Source of the DNA: Atherinomorus stipes
Taxonomy: Eukaryota; Chordata; Actinopteri; Atheriniformes; Atherinidae
DNA: 64,000 nt
Direction of reading: 5' to 3'
Assembly (NCBI GenBank): GCA_023101725.1
Contig: JALJCO010013434.1
Span: 124,001 to 188,000 of the forward strand
In this document: positions 48,200 through 61,690 of the stretch, piece by piece
Position numbering within the stretch: position 1 is the first letter of the stretch
How the letters are laid out: every line of letters begins with the position of its first letter
Program-made: the position numbers and the translations under genes
Notes under the pieces: generated by a model
Database searches by the model: none
Told to the model about the DNA's origin: nothing
Seen by the model: the letters and a program-made list of their open reading frames with translations, nothing else

Positions 48200-49101
48200 A
48201 TACTTGTTGTGGAAGCAAACGTTCACGCAAGCGGTCTGCATCGTCTGTGCATATACTTGCTGCAGCACGTCGGGGCCAAAACGCTCAATACCGGAGGCCA
48301 CCGCTAGGAGCAGTACACAGCACTTGGACACTGAGGTCAATTTGCCGGCCAGGTTGTATTTCCAGGGCATACATGAACTACCCAGGTGTATGTGGAAAGT
48401 GAACAATGTGGCTTCAAATGTCCAATTCCTGTTGACAAGCCACTCCTCAACAGCAAGCAACGCCAGAAGCGCCTTAGCTGGGCTAGAGAAAAGAAGGACT
48501 GGTCTGTTGCCCAGTGGTCAAAAGTCCTCTTTTCTGATGAGGGCAATCTTTTGCATCTCATTTGGAGACAAAGGTCCCAGAGTCTGGAGGAAGACCGGAG
48601 AGGTGCTAGATAGAAGATGCATGAAATCCAGCATTAAGTTTCCCCAGTCTGTGATGACCTGGGGATCCATTTTAAGCTGCTGGTGTTGGTCCTCTGTGCT
48701 TCATTAAGTCCAGCATAAATGCAGCCGTCTACCAGGACATTTTGGAGCACGTCATGCTTGCTTCAGTGGACCAGCTGTATGGGGATGCAGACTTCATCTT
48801 CCAGCAGGACTTGGCACCTGCCCACACTGCCAAAAGTGCAAAATCCTGGTTCAACAACCATGGGGTTACCTTGCTTGATTGGCCCGCAAACTCACCTGAC
48901 CTGAACCCCACTGAAAATCTGTGGGGTATTGTCAAGAATAAGCTAGACAGGAAGAGACCAAGCAATAGAGAAGAGCTCAGAGCTGTGATTGAAGCATGCT
49001 GGTCTTCCATAACACCTGAGATATGCCAGAAGCTGGTAGCATCCATGCCACGCCAGGTTAAGGCAGTCATTCATGCAAAAGGGGCCCAAACCAAGTACTA
49101 A
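48200..49101 (+). pseudogene. Tc1-like transposase, broken
   Basis: Readable pieces in changing frames are KPLLNSKQRQKRLSWAR with WSKVLFSDEG (near 48435-48545), SVMTWG (near 48648), then an intact C-terminal part at 48742-49101: IFQQDLAPAHTAKSAKSW, LLDWPANSPDLNPTENLWG, ending KGAQTKY. The acidic triad region (SDE, QQD, ENLWG) is present in pieces. Stops and frame changes before 48740 make it inactive. The DNA-binding N-terminus is badly eroded. Such enzymes cut and paste at TA. Confidence 0.85.
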
Positions 49102-49219
49102 GTACAGATGCAAGATTTTACTTTAGGAGGCCTGATATTTTTGTATTTAAAACCCTTCTCTGATTGATTTTTATGCAGTATTCTAATTTTTTGAGTTTTT
49201 GAATTTGAGGTTTTCTTAA

Positions 49220-49750
49220 AGGTAGAGTCCGAAGTCCCTCCACCGTTTCTGTTTGCAAACAACAGTATTCAAACTTGGCGCCCCTCCTTCTCAGGTTAAT
49301 GGCCGCCTCGTTCTTCAGCCTATACCTTCAAGCCTCTCCTTCAGAGCTCAGAAGCGGGTAAAAGCCAAACCAATATTAACCCTGGTTTTCCAATGTGCAC
49401 TATCTCAAGCTCTTACCTTTTCTTCGATGCATCCGCCTTTTTTCTTTTTCTTTTTTTTTTTCCTTTGAGAGTTCGAGTGACTGGCGTCTGCTCCAATCAT
49501 GAGCTTATTCCCACACAGCGTCATGTCCTTAGCTCTGTCATTGGCTGCCGATATAAACAGAAATCTCCACCCAGAAACGTCCCGAACACACCAAAACAAA
49601 ATGAAAGAGCAAATTATAGGCAGGGGGAGAGAGAGTTGCATTCAAACGCACCATGGCACGCGAGTAGAGGCCCAAAGGCGCGGTTTGACACGGATTTCAC
49701 TTGTACAAGTCCAAACGTTTATTTTCACGGGGGAACTTTGGACTCTACCT
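49220..49750. mobile_element. TTAA-flanked non-autonomous element
   Basis: TTAA occurs on both sides (49216-49219, 49751-49754). The ends AGGTAGAGTCCGAAGT and (inverted) AGGTAGAGTCCAAAGT form terminal repeats. TTAA duplication is typical of piggyBac and Kolobok groups. It disrupts the Tc1-like element at its TTAA. Confidence 0.75.
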
Positions 49751-52508
49751 TTAAGCTGCAACTTCAAATCAGCAACATCCAAACAAATAAAAGCTTTAAA
49801 TATATTTATTCACATATTTGTCTAAACAATATGTAAATTCCACCTTTTAAGTTGAATTATGGAAACACATGAACTTTTTCAGGATATTATTTTTTGGGTA
49901 GTACCTGTATATGATCAAGAGATGAGAAAAGACTATCTTACACTGGCTGGAGTGAGCTCGCAGTACAGGTAGGTGCAAGATGGCTGCCAGTTTAACTGTC
50001 ACTGAGAAGATTACTAAAAGTTATGTAGTGCATCTTTAAAGTGATCAAACCAATGGAAATCTTGGGGTTACAAACAGATAAAGCCCAGCATTAATAAAAA
50101 CAAACAAAAAAGAACTTCAACTTTGTACTTTAAGCAAAATATATTCGTAAACATCTGTGGGCATAAAACACAATGTTTTACACTGTGTTTACAGTTTTAC
50201 CTGAGTACTGAGAAATTCAGATAAGACGTTTGCACCCTTTATGAGTTTGTATCTGGACTGGACTGGACTGGTCGTTAAAATTTGGAAACCCCTTCTGGAA
50301 TTTGAGGTTCTTGCTTCAAGCAGTTAACATGTCCATCTTTGTTCGACACTGATCCTCTAGCTGTTTCAGGGTTGCCTCTCTCGACTGCCCCTGACCTCAC
50401 TGACACAAGTGTGTATGTGTGTGAGGAAATGTGAACAAACAGTTTAGTGTTTAATGTGCTACAAAGATGCAGCAGAGGCTTAACACACTCGGTGTGTGTG
50501 GTAAATGCATCCCAAGATCTCAGAGGTCGGTTTGTATGTGTCTTTGCTAAGGAAAGAGCTCAGTTTTTTTGCATTGCACAACATGCACACAAACGATAGA
50601 TGCCCTCTTTGTATCTGTATCATGTGTCTAAGTGTGAAAGGGCATTGAGTGCATACGTGTATATATGTGTGTGTGTGTGTGTGTTTATGTTTGGCTCAAG
50701 AGGCTGTCTAACTGAACCTGATGGGTTAAATTTATTTTAAGGACTGTCATATGACTGAGAAGTGGTCATTTGACATACAACCCAGTGAGTCTCTTAGCAG
50801 TTAATTGCAAGCACACAAACACATGCACATGTTTTTATATTTATACATTAACAGTTATGTTGGTCACTGTGGAACGGATGGATTCAAGCTATAAAATAAT
50901 GGAATGTTGGCTGCAGATGATGCATGTGATGAAATCAATCGTGGACATTAGCTCTTAGTAAATATCAGTCATTTGAACATCGCAAGTTTCCAAACCAACT
51001 GTTTCCCCGAATAACAGTGAAATCTTTAGGAACATGACAACATTAATAACATCTGCATTGAGACCACATCAATTTTCTGTAAATTGTCTATTTAAATACC
51101 AATCATTTAACAATAATGCAGTTGTGGGAAAAAGAAATTAAAAATGTGGGTTGCATCATGTCAGTTTAAGTTGGTTAATGCAGCAGCACCCCTGCCAACC
51201 AGCTGTATCTCCTCCGTTTCTTTCTTCAATAATTCAGCATGACTGCTATGATTACGTTGGGTGATGCAATGGGATTCCATGCAATGTTTTATTACTGGGA
51301 GAACACGTTTTTCTTGCATAGGCCACATAAGGAGTAGAATGAGAATAGGTTTGTAGAGGAGGTCATTAGCTGTTAAAGAATATTTTACAGCAGTGTTGTT
51401 TGCAACTTCTACTGCTTCCATCCCTCCTGCGTCCACTCATGAGTCCTCTCTGTTATGCTCCTCCCTCCACTCACTCACTGGAGCTGTGTGTCTTCCTGTA
51501 TCCATCCTCCACCTCCCCTCCCATCTTGTTTTATGTTCAGGGGTAAGAGGGTTCATCCTCTGATTTGTTTTTCTTTCACTCTGCAGATGCACAACGCCTG
51601 CGGACTCGTCCTCCACAGACACACATGCACACCTGCTAATCTGCCTTTATAGTGTGGGAAAGCCTCTTTCCAATCTCTTAAATGTGTGAATGCCATCCAT
51701 TTGACACCTCTTTCTCTCTGCCTGTTTTTCCTTTTCTTTTTGTTTTCCCCACACTTATTAAGCCTGCTTACTCCAGCTGGGCCTAAGTAATGCTGAACAT
51801 GTCCACCTGCACGTCGTGTACACCAGCACCCATCACGTGGCCTTCTCTGATTATGTGTTTGCTGATTGTGTCCGTCTGTATGTGTTTGTGCATTCTTTTA
51901 TGAGTGCTAATGCTTCCAAGCTTGGTGCGTTCAGTGACGAGGTCTGTGTATGTGTGTTTGCCTGGCGGATGGGGAGGGGGCTCTGTTTTTGTCCTGATGA
52001 ATTTAGCCTGAGACGGGTTACTATGGTGACAGTTTTAGCTGTACTGGCAGTAGATACAGTTCTCCCCACCTCCCCTATTTAAAGACACTTCTCACTTTAT
52101 GCTACTTAATATGTGATGACAGAAAGGAGAATATCCGTTTCTGTGTTATTATAGTCTATATTATTATCAAGTTGCTGCTATGCGATTACTGTCTCTTCTT
52201 AACATACCTGTACTCGAGCATGCAAGAACCCACTCCTCACTGCATCCGCATCAGAGCAGTAAATAAAATGATATAATCAGGTTGAGATACTTGTAATCCC
52301 ATACTAGGGCTTTTTAAATGAACTACACACATATTGACCAGTATATGTGTACATTTTAGCTGTATGGGAAATATTTTTAATACTTTAATAAATGTAATCA
52401 TGAAACCATTAATGTCTTTTCACACACCAGACTACATTTGCAGGGATTTTTTTTTTAAATGTGTGGTGACATAGCAGTATGTAGTTGATATTTCTGCATA
52501 TGTCAATT

Positions 52509-53067
52509 TAGGGCTGGATGATAATTCAATATCGATATATATATCTATCGATAGAGGTTTTTTCAATAGAAAAAAAGAGGGTTGATAAAAGTTCGATATA
52601 GAAACACAGTTTTCCGCTGTTGCCTATCTGGTAGCATGATACTACAGTCACTCCTTCCGCCAAAGCAATCACAAACGCAGACCCAGACAAAGGCTGAACT
52701 GGAATTCAGTGTTAGTGTGATCTTTATTATAAGTAGGTCATTCAGCAAGAGCTTAAAGGGGAAGTTCATTTTTTTTCAATCTGGACCTATTTTCTAGCAT
52801 GAAATACATTCATTTACTCACCCTGATAGTTTTGGTGCAACTTGAATTACTTCGGGAGATATTTAGATCCACTCAGATCAGCGTCCAATATAATGTCTGT
52901 AAGTAAGGACGAAACATGACAAAAAAAAACCCTTTGAATGGGCAGGGCTGCACCTAAAATGGCTTTTAATTTGATAATGGCTTTTTTAAAAAAAATAAAT
53001 ATCGATATCCATCAATACAGATTTTTTTTTAATCGATAATCTTTTTTTTCTATATCATCCAGCCCTA
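52509..53067. mobile_element. hAT-like element with perfect 8-bp target duplication
   Basis: Termini TAGGGCTGGATGATA and its exact-type inverse TATCATCCAGCCCTA are flanked by tgtcaatt on both sides (52501-52508, 53068-53075). It contains repeated ATCGATA words near both ends and a different repeat fragment at about 52755-52975 (AAAGGGGAAGTTCATTT start). Confidence 0.8.
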
Positions 53068-53279
53068 TGTCAATTATCCAAAGAAAAATAATGTCACCTT
53101 TTTCAGAGGGGGATTGTTTGGCACGCCAGATTTCTCTCCTCAGTAAAAGGAGAAGGGAATTTCAAGCCCTGATGATTGTAGAAGAAGAGTACAAGCCAGG
53201 TCCCCATTTCTGAAAACCATCAGGAAGTGTTGCATTACTTTACCTGCATTATAATAAAACCAAACTTTAACTAGAAAAA

Positions 53280-53515
53280 CATTCAGACAGCGCAGACCTC
53301 CACCAAAAAGACCTCAAAAAATTCCTTGATCCAGAAGGTGATCTGGATCACCACCTAAATTTAATGGGTTCGTCCTCGGGCTGAGGCACACTGATGGTGA
53401 AAATTTCAGGTCAGTCCGTCCAGAACTTTTACCATAAAGTTGCTGACAGACAGACAAACCAGCGCCACCGAAAACATTACCTCCTTGGCAGAGGTAATAA
53501 AGGTGTTTTTAGGAA
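53280..53515. repeat. Dispersed repeat of the 'CCTTGGCAGAGG' type
   Basis: It contains AATTCCTTGATCCAGAAGG, TGATCTGGATCACCACC, GCTGACAGACAGACAAACC and CCTCCTTGGCAGAGG, words I recall from a widely dispersed fish repeat. No boundaries could be set. Confidence 0.4.
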
Positions 53516-56500
53516 CTCCTCCATCTTTCCACTGTACCCATCTTACAACATATGTCACTGTCACAGGCCAGTAAAACCCATGCCACCATTTCTGATGAAC
53601 TACAGTAGAGGGATCCTAAAAACACCTTTTATTAAAGTTTACATCTTTATTAAAGATACAGCACGTGCAGTGCAGTCAGCAGTACTCTATAAAACTTGAG
53701 CATGGAAATGCTGGCACAGAACAGTCTGAAGTGTTAAGACTTGATGTAAATGTGCACCACTTGCATTAATTGGTGCAGCTTCTGGAGCAAATTGGTCATG
53801 CCAACTGGTTTCAGTTTATGGGAAAAGAGTTTGGCAGGGAAGTCACACCTGCAGCAGCCTGGCTGCAAAGTTTAGTACATGTAGAAAGCTGCATGTATAA
53901 ATACACTGTTGTGTTGTCTATACTGTTGTCTAGCTAGCAAGTAGCTGTAAACTGCATGCACCATTTTTCTGGATGGAAAGGAAATAAATGTACACAGAAC
54001 GGAGTTGCATGTGCTCAGTTTGAGCCCACATCAAAAGTGCTCCTAATTCTGTTAAAGGGGTCCTATATTGCATTATGTGGAGCTGTTTAATGACAGCATA
54101 ATGAATGGAAGTCATTTACAATACCGCCGTGGCCACAGACCTTCTTATCCAGGGACCTATTTGTCAGATATGACAGTGAGTGATTTGTTGGCCAGGAGTC
54201 TTTTCATGTTAACGTGACGTCAGCACTCCATCCATGTTATACCTGGCAAGCTCATGGATATCCTGCATGGAAAAACCAACAGGGAAGGGCAGTTGAAAGT
54301 ATCTAAGGAGTTTTTTTTTTTGGTTTTCTTGAAAAACAAACGGCATGGTGGAGATATCACCTCATAATCAAAAACCCTCTGGCTTTATTGGTTTTTATTG
54401 ATTATATCCTGAGCATACTATTGCTTCGTGAGAGATGTCAAACAGACTTTTTTCATATTTGTAACATGTTTGTGCTTTGATGAATGCACAAACAAGGTTG
54501 TGGGGTGAAGTCTGAGCAGTGGAAAAGGTAAAGGGAGGGGGAGAGATATGGAAAGAAGGAAGTGGAGAGGCAGGATGTGTGTCTGCTTGTATGTGTTTGT
54601 GCATGTGAGGTTTTCCTGTAGCAGCCAGTGAGAGCTGGTGGTCTAACAGCAGACAAACGGGCTATTAAACTGACCAGTCCCTCAGCTCTCCATTTTTTTT
54701 GCTCCAGTGTCTCTTTGCTTTCTCCTATGAAATTCTAACTTATTTTTTCATTTATTATTCCCTTTTCATCTCTTGACAGCTCATAATAGCCACAGCTTGT
54801 CCTGTGCAGACACACACATACACAAGTTTCATTTTAAGGCAGTTGGAATCAAATTATTTCTTTGTCCTATCGGTATTTCTTTCTGCTTGGATCAAATGTT
54901 AGATTCAGCTGTTGCTTGGGAGTTGGCAGCCATGCAGCAATCCCGTCAAATCGATAGGATTTGCCATGCATGGGATGAGCTCACTTATCCATTCACCACA
55001 CGGGGAATGCCTCTACTAAACTGTTATAGCAGGACATTAAAGCTACAATGTGGAAAAAAAGAAGTGTAAGCAGGTCGAGCTGCCGCCTGGACAGCTGTCT
55101 CATCACAGCTATTCCTCTTTTAGAATACTCCTCTTATAAATGCTGAGTGGCCAGGCGACATTTTTCCACCATATATGCAGAAAAACAGGCAATTTTAGGG
55201 GAAGAAAGTAAGCCATACAGGAATGGAAGAAGCAGATTTGGCAGAGGAGGCGTAGCTCCTCCAGCCTCATGTGTGGCTCTGGTTTGTGGGTCGGAGCTTT
55301 GGTTGAAGCTGGTCCCTGCAGCTGCTGCCGTGTGGCTTCAAGTCAAGTAGGGTAACGGAGTCCTGGCCTCTTTGCTCTCCGAGGCTCACCACACCAAAAT
55401 GATGCACTCTGCTCTGCTCACTAACATGGGAAGATGAAAAGGAACATAAGATATTTTTTCCCCCACTATGCTTGTATGGTGCGTTTGTGCACTCGTCCGC
55501 CTTTCTCTGTATCCTCGCCTCAGTCCAGCCTGCAGCCGATTACCTGCTCCTGTTTCATAGGCCTCCGTCTGTTCCAAAATGCTCAGACTATGTTAGGAAT
55601 GTTGCAACCCCCCCACATGCTTTTTATTTGTTTGGAGCACCACCTGGTTTGGCTGTTTTGTTAGGCGTGGCCTGAATTTTTCAGATATTTTTTTTCTTTT
55701 TCTTTTAGGGCTTGTGTATTACCAGCTGTCAAATTATTTTATAGTCTGGGACCTCTTGGCTGCGGAAACAGACCACAGCATACTTAAGCTTTAAAGAGGA
55801 GTTGGCGGTTCTCAAGGTTGTTTGATAAAGTTCAATTAATTGTTCTTTTAACTAAACTTAAAAACAAACTGGCCACCTTTTTGGTTTTGGAGCAAAAGTA
55901 GAGCCTAGTAACCAAGATCATTTATGAAAATGTAGTTGATCAGAAGCACTTAATAACACCCAGAAAAATACAATTCTATTGTTAAATAAATGCAGCTTTT
56001 TTTTTCTTTTTTTTTCCAAAGTCTTCTCCCCAACTTGCTCCTGCACCTGTTTTTTTTTCTTTCTTTTTTACCTTCTCCCTTCTTACAGCCTTGAGTCCAA
56101 GGTCGAACTCGGCTTGTTGGAACTGGAATATAGTGAGTCATTGTTTTTATAAACAAGTGACAGTGACACAGCACCTTTACTCCCCCTCTCACTTCTTTTT
56201 CTCTTGTTTATAATCCATTTGCGTCCCCCTGGCTCTACCTATCCTTCTCCTCGTCTCTCCTTTGCCAGTGCCGGAAGGCAAAGGGAGGGAGGCGAGCCAA
56301 AGTCACCAGAGCGATCTGATTTAGGCCTCTCTGCTCTCTTGGCAAGCCATCTGACAGCGCAGGGGCCTGTGTGTTGCTCTTTTCTACCCGCTTCAATCTG
56401 CCACAAGCTGGCTCTTTGCCACAGCTGTAACGGGACCCGGTGTTGTATATAAATAGGCTGGGCCTTCTCCGTTTGCCATGCTCTTCAATGGGAAGCTGAG

Positions 56501-59500
56501 GCAGTGGAGGAACAGGTGCTCCAGCCCACACACTTGCCCCCCAACTAACTTCATCTGATTTCCTCAACAGTGGAGGTGAAGGACAATCAGGATTCATGTG
56601 GTGACTTCACTCTCGTTATTTGTTTTTTTTTTAATAATTTGCATACTCAGCTGCATCCCTCCTTAGCTGTTATTCTGTCCCCAGCCCTCTCTGTGGAGCC
56701 ACATGTTGGTACATGTAAATCAAAATGCCTCTTGTGCAAATTCTCAGCATCATTTTCACTGCTGAGGCCACAGATTGGCACTTGGGTAAGTAGGGGGCTG
56801 GCTCCACCTCTCAGGACTTTCCACAGTCATATTAACAAACAAATGCATTTTTCCACTAGCAGTCCACTTGGCACCACGGCCTCATATCCTCTCTCTAGGG
56901 GTTTGTTCAGCAACTGAGCTGTTGACAAATCTATAATCAGCAGATCACCTCATCAGGGGCAACGTGTGCCTGGGCCGTCGGAGAGCGGAAACTTCTCACA
57001 GTCCATAGTTAGCTGCCACCTGGTTTCAAGCAGCACAGTTCTGGTTTCATGCTAAGCTAATGTGCGGCTGCCCTCTGCTACAGTGAAAGGCAGAGGCAGG
57101 CTAGTCGGCCATAGAGAGCCACCTTGATACGCTTTGTCGCTGCCAGCTACCATTAGTTGATACATATTAAATTCTCTGCAGGGAGCGCAACTCTAAAAAT
57201 AAGAGAAGAATCTGTCTGAAATTGTAGCTACACTATAATGGAGGTTGCAGCTGTGGGTGCTCACAGAAAAGTGGACATGGCAGATGATAGCAGTTGGTAT
57301 GACCTCAGTTGCACCAGACTTACTCAAGTCATTTATGAGCTGAAATAATAAACCCATTCTGCCTTATATTTAAAGATGTGTGTAGTAGAAGCTTGGTGAA
57401 ATTTATTTCTGCTTTGCCACACACTTTATAAACACCCAATACTACTTATTTAAAGCCATACCAGTATGTATTCTGTAATCTAAGTAATGATAAAGAGGTG
57501 AAGCAGCGTAGAAGGACAATTCTTTCTCCATGGCATGAAGACTTCATGCAGGAACGTAAACCTGATAGCAGCGTTCATCTGCTTTTCACTTTAATTTCTC
57601 AAGCTTTCTTTGTTGCCAAGTAGAGTAAAAGTTCAGGAGTTTTTGGAGGCTTTGCTATGGTTACCTTGCTAGTTCACTGTAACTGCCACATTGTCGTTTT
57701 TGTTGCATTCAAAGCTGAAACAAAGCGATGCTGTATGGTGGTACAGTTCTACTTGCAGCAGGGTTTCTGTCTGGCATCCCTTACACACCCCCCTCTCCTC
57801 CTTCTCTCCTCATTCCTGCTGCCAAATTAAGTGTCAAACAGACAGGGAAGGCGGGTGGATGGCCCACATTTCTACTATAGATGTCTACAGTATGACAGTG
57901 TGGTACATTACGTTCCAGTCTGCTATTCCACCCCCCCACACCCCACCCGGTCTCATTAGTGGCTGATTGGGTTGTTATTGTAATTAAGAGATCCTGTACA
58001 TCCCATGAGACCAAGCTGTCTGCTTACGGGTGGTCCTGAGCGGCTGGGTGGGCCACAGAGCGCTCATGGTCATTGTCCAACCCCCCACCTGCTATACATA
58101 ATAACTACTTTTTGTCTCTTTGTTTCACATCTGAACCCCCAGCCTGGAGTGTGTCGTTTCATTTAATAAAGATGAAAACAGACGTTCACATTATGAGTCT
58201 ACGGAAATCGTTTTTGGATGGAAAAAGTTATGGAAAGAAAAGTTAAGGTGTCCTTTATGTCTTCGTCTTCTTGCCGCGTGTCCCTCCACCCTTTCAGGCT
58301 GGTGCTCATCATGTAACCGCGGCCCATAGCGGCCCTCCATTCATGCATGTGATCACCAACCGTTCTGTAGAGCCCCTTACGTCACTCTGCGTTCCTGTTT
58401 GGGCTCGGGTTACACTTTCTCTCCTCCCATCATTTTTCTGCCCCCCCCCCTTCTTCCTCCTCTTCTTCTCTTCTTTTGCCCGCGACTCCTTTCCCTCTGT
58501 GTCAGCCCGCCTGCTCCTAATTCGCTCGCATTGCTTCTCCCATATTCTCCTTCTACCAAACCAGGGATGAGAGCTCCTGTGTTATTTTAAAAACACAGGA
58601 GCTTTTCACAGCCAACCCCTGACTACTACCCCGGTTTGCCCCTTCCCCCATATGCCCCTCAATGACCCCCACCCCCTCCTTCTGTCAGTTGAATACAAGA
58701 CTCCATTTTGCAGAAGGAGCTCCCAGCAGCACCGTCTGCTGCTTCCCCTCATGGCTCACTAACGTGTCAATAAACCCTCCAACAGGAGATGTGACATATG
58801 CGCAGGCCTAAGAGGAGAAAGACCCCGTCTCCTCCAACCTGTCCTGCAAACACTACACCCATGTGAAAAGGTCACACTTGCGTCTCTTGGAGAACTTTGT
58901 GGGCAGGAGTGAGTTGCACCCTGGCCCTGCTCGTATCGCTTAGCCTAGTTTGTTATGTTGCTGTGTTTCACAATAGGTGTCCGGTTAGTGCTGCAGGCTC
59001 ACTGCGAGTGGGTGGCCTGCAGGCCTCTTTGATGGATCCAGGAGATAAAGCAGGATGGGTAGAGATAGGTGTAAGGTTACTGTTATTGCCGGTGATAACA
59101 CCAACTGCCATACAGTGAAAGAAAAGGTGTGTTTGTGTTTTTCTTTCTGATACAGTTCATATCTAATAAAGAGGGTGTGGCCAAGGAGCACGCGCTAAAA
59201 CAAGCTGCTGTTGCTCCTTCAAATATCATGTTATCTTATGAGATGCTTAAAAGCTAAAATGGATTTATTGATTCTTTTTTTTAACGAGTTGTTTTTGGCT
59301 GCTGGCTGCTCATGGAAGTGTACAAAGTTGAACTGTCCACACAAATGTGAAGAGATATGAGTAGATGTACCGCTTGCTCAGACCCTATTGTACATCATAT
59401 TATTGTGTCAGAGGGATGCTGGTAGGAGTACGCTGTTATATCCTGAACCAAACATTTATCAGATGAGAAAAAGAGGGTCAGACCATTAAAGCAAATTTGT

Positions 59501-61690
59501 ATATTTATTAATATTCTTGTTCTATTTCCCCATACACAGTTTAATCTAAATCAAAGGGCCATTTTTCCATTCAGTACAGACATTACTTGTTAGTGAAAAA
59601 TGTCTGGCCTTTTTGATATTACAATTCTACTTTATCTCCATTCTGACAGGTGTGACTCTCCTTGTTGACATGCATCTAAAGTAAACATGTTTTTGTTTAA
59701 GAGTGCTGGGATTAAAGGTTTTATTGGCTGTCCACCCTTGCAAGAAGCCGTTATGCCACTTCATTGACATGGTTCTGGTTAGAGTTTGTACCTGGATTGT
59801 TGATGTGTGTACGTCTCGCTAACCATTAACAGAATGAGGAAGGTAATAGGTAGCTTACAGAAGGAAATGGACAGAGCCTATAACAACCCAGCTGCAGTAA
59901 ATTTAGACTGTAATTCTGGATTGCAATTGAGGTGTGATTTCTTTTGCTGTCACGTGCATCGTAGATGGTGTAGTAAAGTAGATGGAACTTAACATTAAAC
60001 TGCATGAAAGGCAAACACAGTGTGACTAGTGTGTGTTGTTTGCATTGCCTAAAAGTTCTTTAATGGTTTGTAATACTTTGTAGTAAATTGGTTGACCAAC
60101 GCTACTTATGTTGCTCTTTTTTCAGTGAATAATCAGTTTCTTAATATTAAAAGCAGTGGTAGTCTTTATGCCGAGGTCTGATAAATGGGTATGGAGGAGA
60201 AATGAGTGTGACAGCATGACAGAAATTGTGTTTGCTTTTATGCAGATAACATTTTAACACCCTCTTCACACCATATATCTTGTCACTGTCAGTCATCTTG
60301 TCTTCTCAGACAAACCAACGATCCGGTAGAGAAACATCCCGACTCAGTGATCATTACTGACATTTAAGTGCAGATGAATCTGGACTTGGTGTCGGAGATG
60401 TTTGATTTTCCTCTTTGATGCTATATTGATTTCAAGCCGTTTCACAGATGATTAAACATGTGGCCAAGTGTCAAAGGCAATTTCTGCTGTTTGCTTTGAT
60501 GCAGTGCTTTTCCATGTTTGAGCTAAACTGCTGCTTTTGGGCTCATTTTTCAACCTGAGATTGGGAGAGAAATATCTTCTTCTGCTTTCGAGGCATTTTA
60601 CCCCCTCCCTGCCTGCTTACTCACTCATCTTCAGCTGCTCTGGAATATGTTAGTAATGTGCATCTTATTATGTGGCGCAAAGTAACAGCGCTTCCTCTCT
60701 GTTCATCTTCTTAAGTAACTGTCCACTAATGAATTCTGCTCTCCTCTGATGTGTGTGAATGTGTGTTCATGCATTTGCTTTTTCCAAATGTGGCTTTGCT
60801 TATGTGCCACTGTGCTGCAGCTAAAGACTATGAATGAGCTTAGATAAGCATTTTGCTTCCAGGCTTCATTTCTGTTAACCTCTTCATGTCTGCTTCATTC
60901 AGATCAAACTGTGCCATACAATCGTTCCCTCTCTGGAGAAATGCCACAGGAGAAAAGGGAGGCTGTGTGTGTGTGTCGTAGAAGGAGGAGGGGAGTGCTT
61001 GTGGGCATTCACATTGTAATGTGGGACTTGGATGTGGTGTCATCATCAATGGTTCTGGTTTATTTAATGAAAGTCACTGGTGGCTTAAATGGGAGGAGAG
61101 GAAGAGGATGAGTTGAAGTTTACACCAGCTGTTTTAACACAGATGAAGATAAAGCCTGAAAATTTTGACTGTTGGGGATTTTGCTGTAAACACAGTGAAG
61201 TGACACTTTCAATAATAAGCAAGTTTAGGCTAAATATGTTAAAATGGCCAGATTCTTGTTTTTGTAAAGTTTAAATGGGAAACATTATTTTTGTCATATG
61301 AAAACAAAAGGTTTTGGTTGCTTATTGTTTGTATAAGAATACCATTTTGAATTTTGATGGCATCCCATTGACGTCAATGGAGCTTTCTGTGCCAATTTTC
61401 ACCATTTCTTTAAGTTGTTTCTTAAATGATGTGTTAGTTAATCAAAATATGAACTCAAGCTGATTATTGATGGCATAAAGTGTGTTGCAGTTTGACTTGA
61501 AATTTATTTAAATCTTTGTCACATTTAAACCTTATTAATAACTGTTTTTCTTGAGATAAAAAATGAATTCAAATTGGTGCCTAAAGACAAATCAGTGAAA
61601 GTATAGCATGCATTAATGAATGATTCCTGCATTATCATATGATAATGAAATAACTTTCTTTTTTTTTTTGCTTTTTGTTTTTTCCTCTAG

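Larger units (their letters stand above)
47888..49870 (+). mobile_element. Tc1-like transposon with long inverted ends
   Basis: About 110 bp at 47888-47998 is the inverted match of 49755-49865. Shared words include AACTTAAAAGGT, TTATTTGTTTGGATGTTGCT and GAAGTTGCAGCTTAA. The transposase pseudogene lies between them in the + direction. A TTAA element interrupts the right side at 49220-49750. Confidence 0.75.
39268..61690 (+). other. insr: insr intron 1 (22.4 kb)
   Basis: It is bounded by GTAAGT and a T-rich acceptor ending TTTCCTCTAG. A long first intron is usual for INSR. It carries the elements listed between 40.9 and 53.5 kb. Outside these I recognise no gene; 53.6-61.6 kb holds only simple runs (such as the C-run at 58441) and unremarkable sequence. 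Confidence 0.8.

Noticed and set aside
48729..49070. Antisense open frame of 113 codons
   Set aside because: It lies opposite the well-supported transposase C-terminus.
56235..56917. Open frames of 115-120 codons inside insr intron 1
   Set aside because: No recognised domain; they lie on both strands in moderately GC-rich DNA and look like chance.
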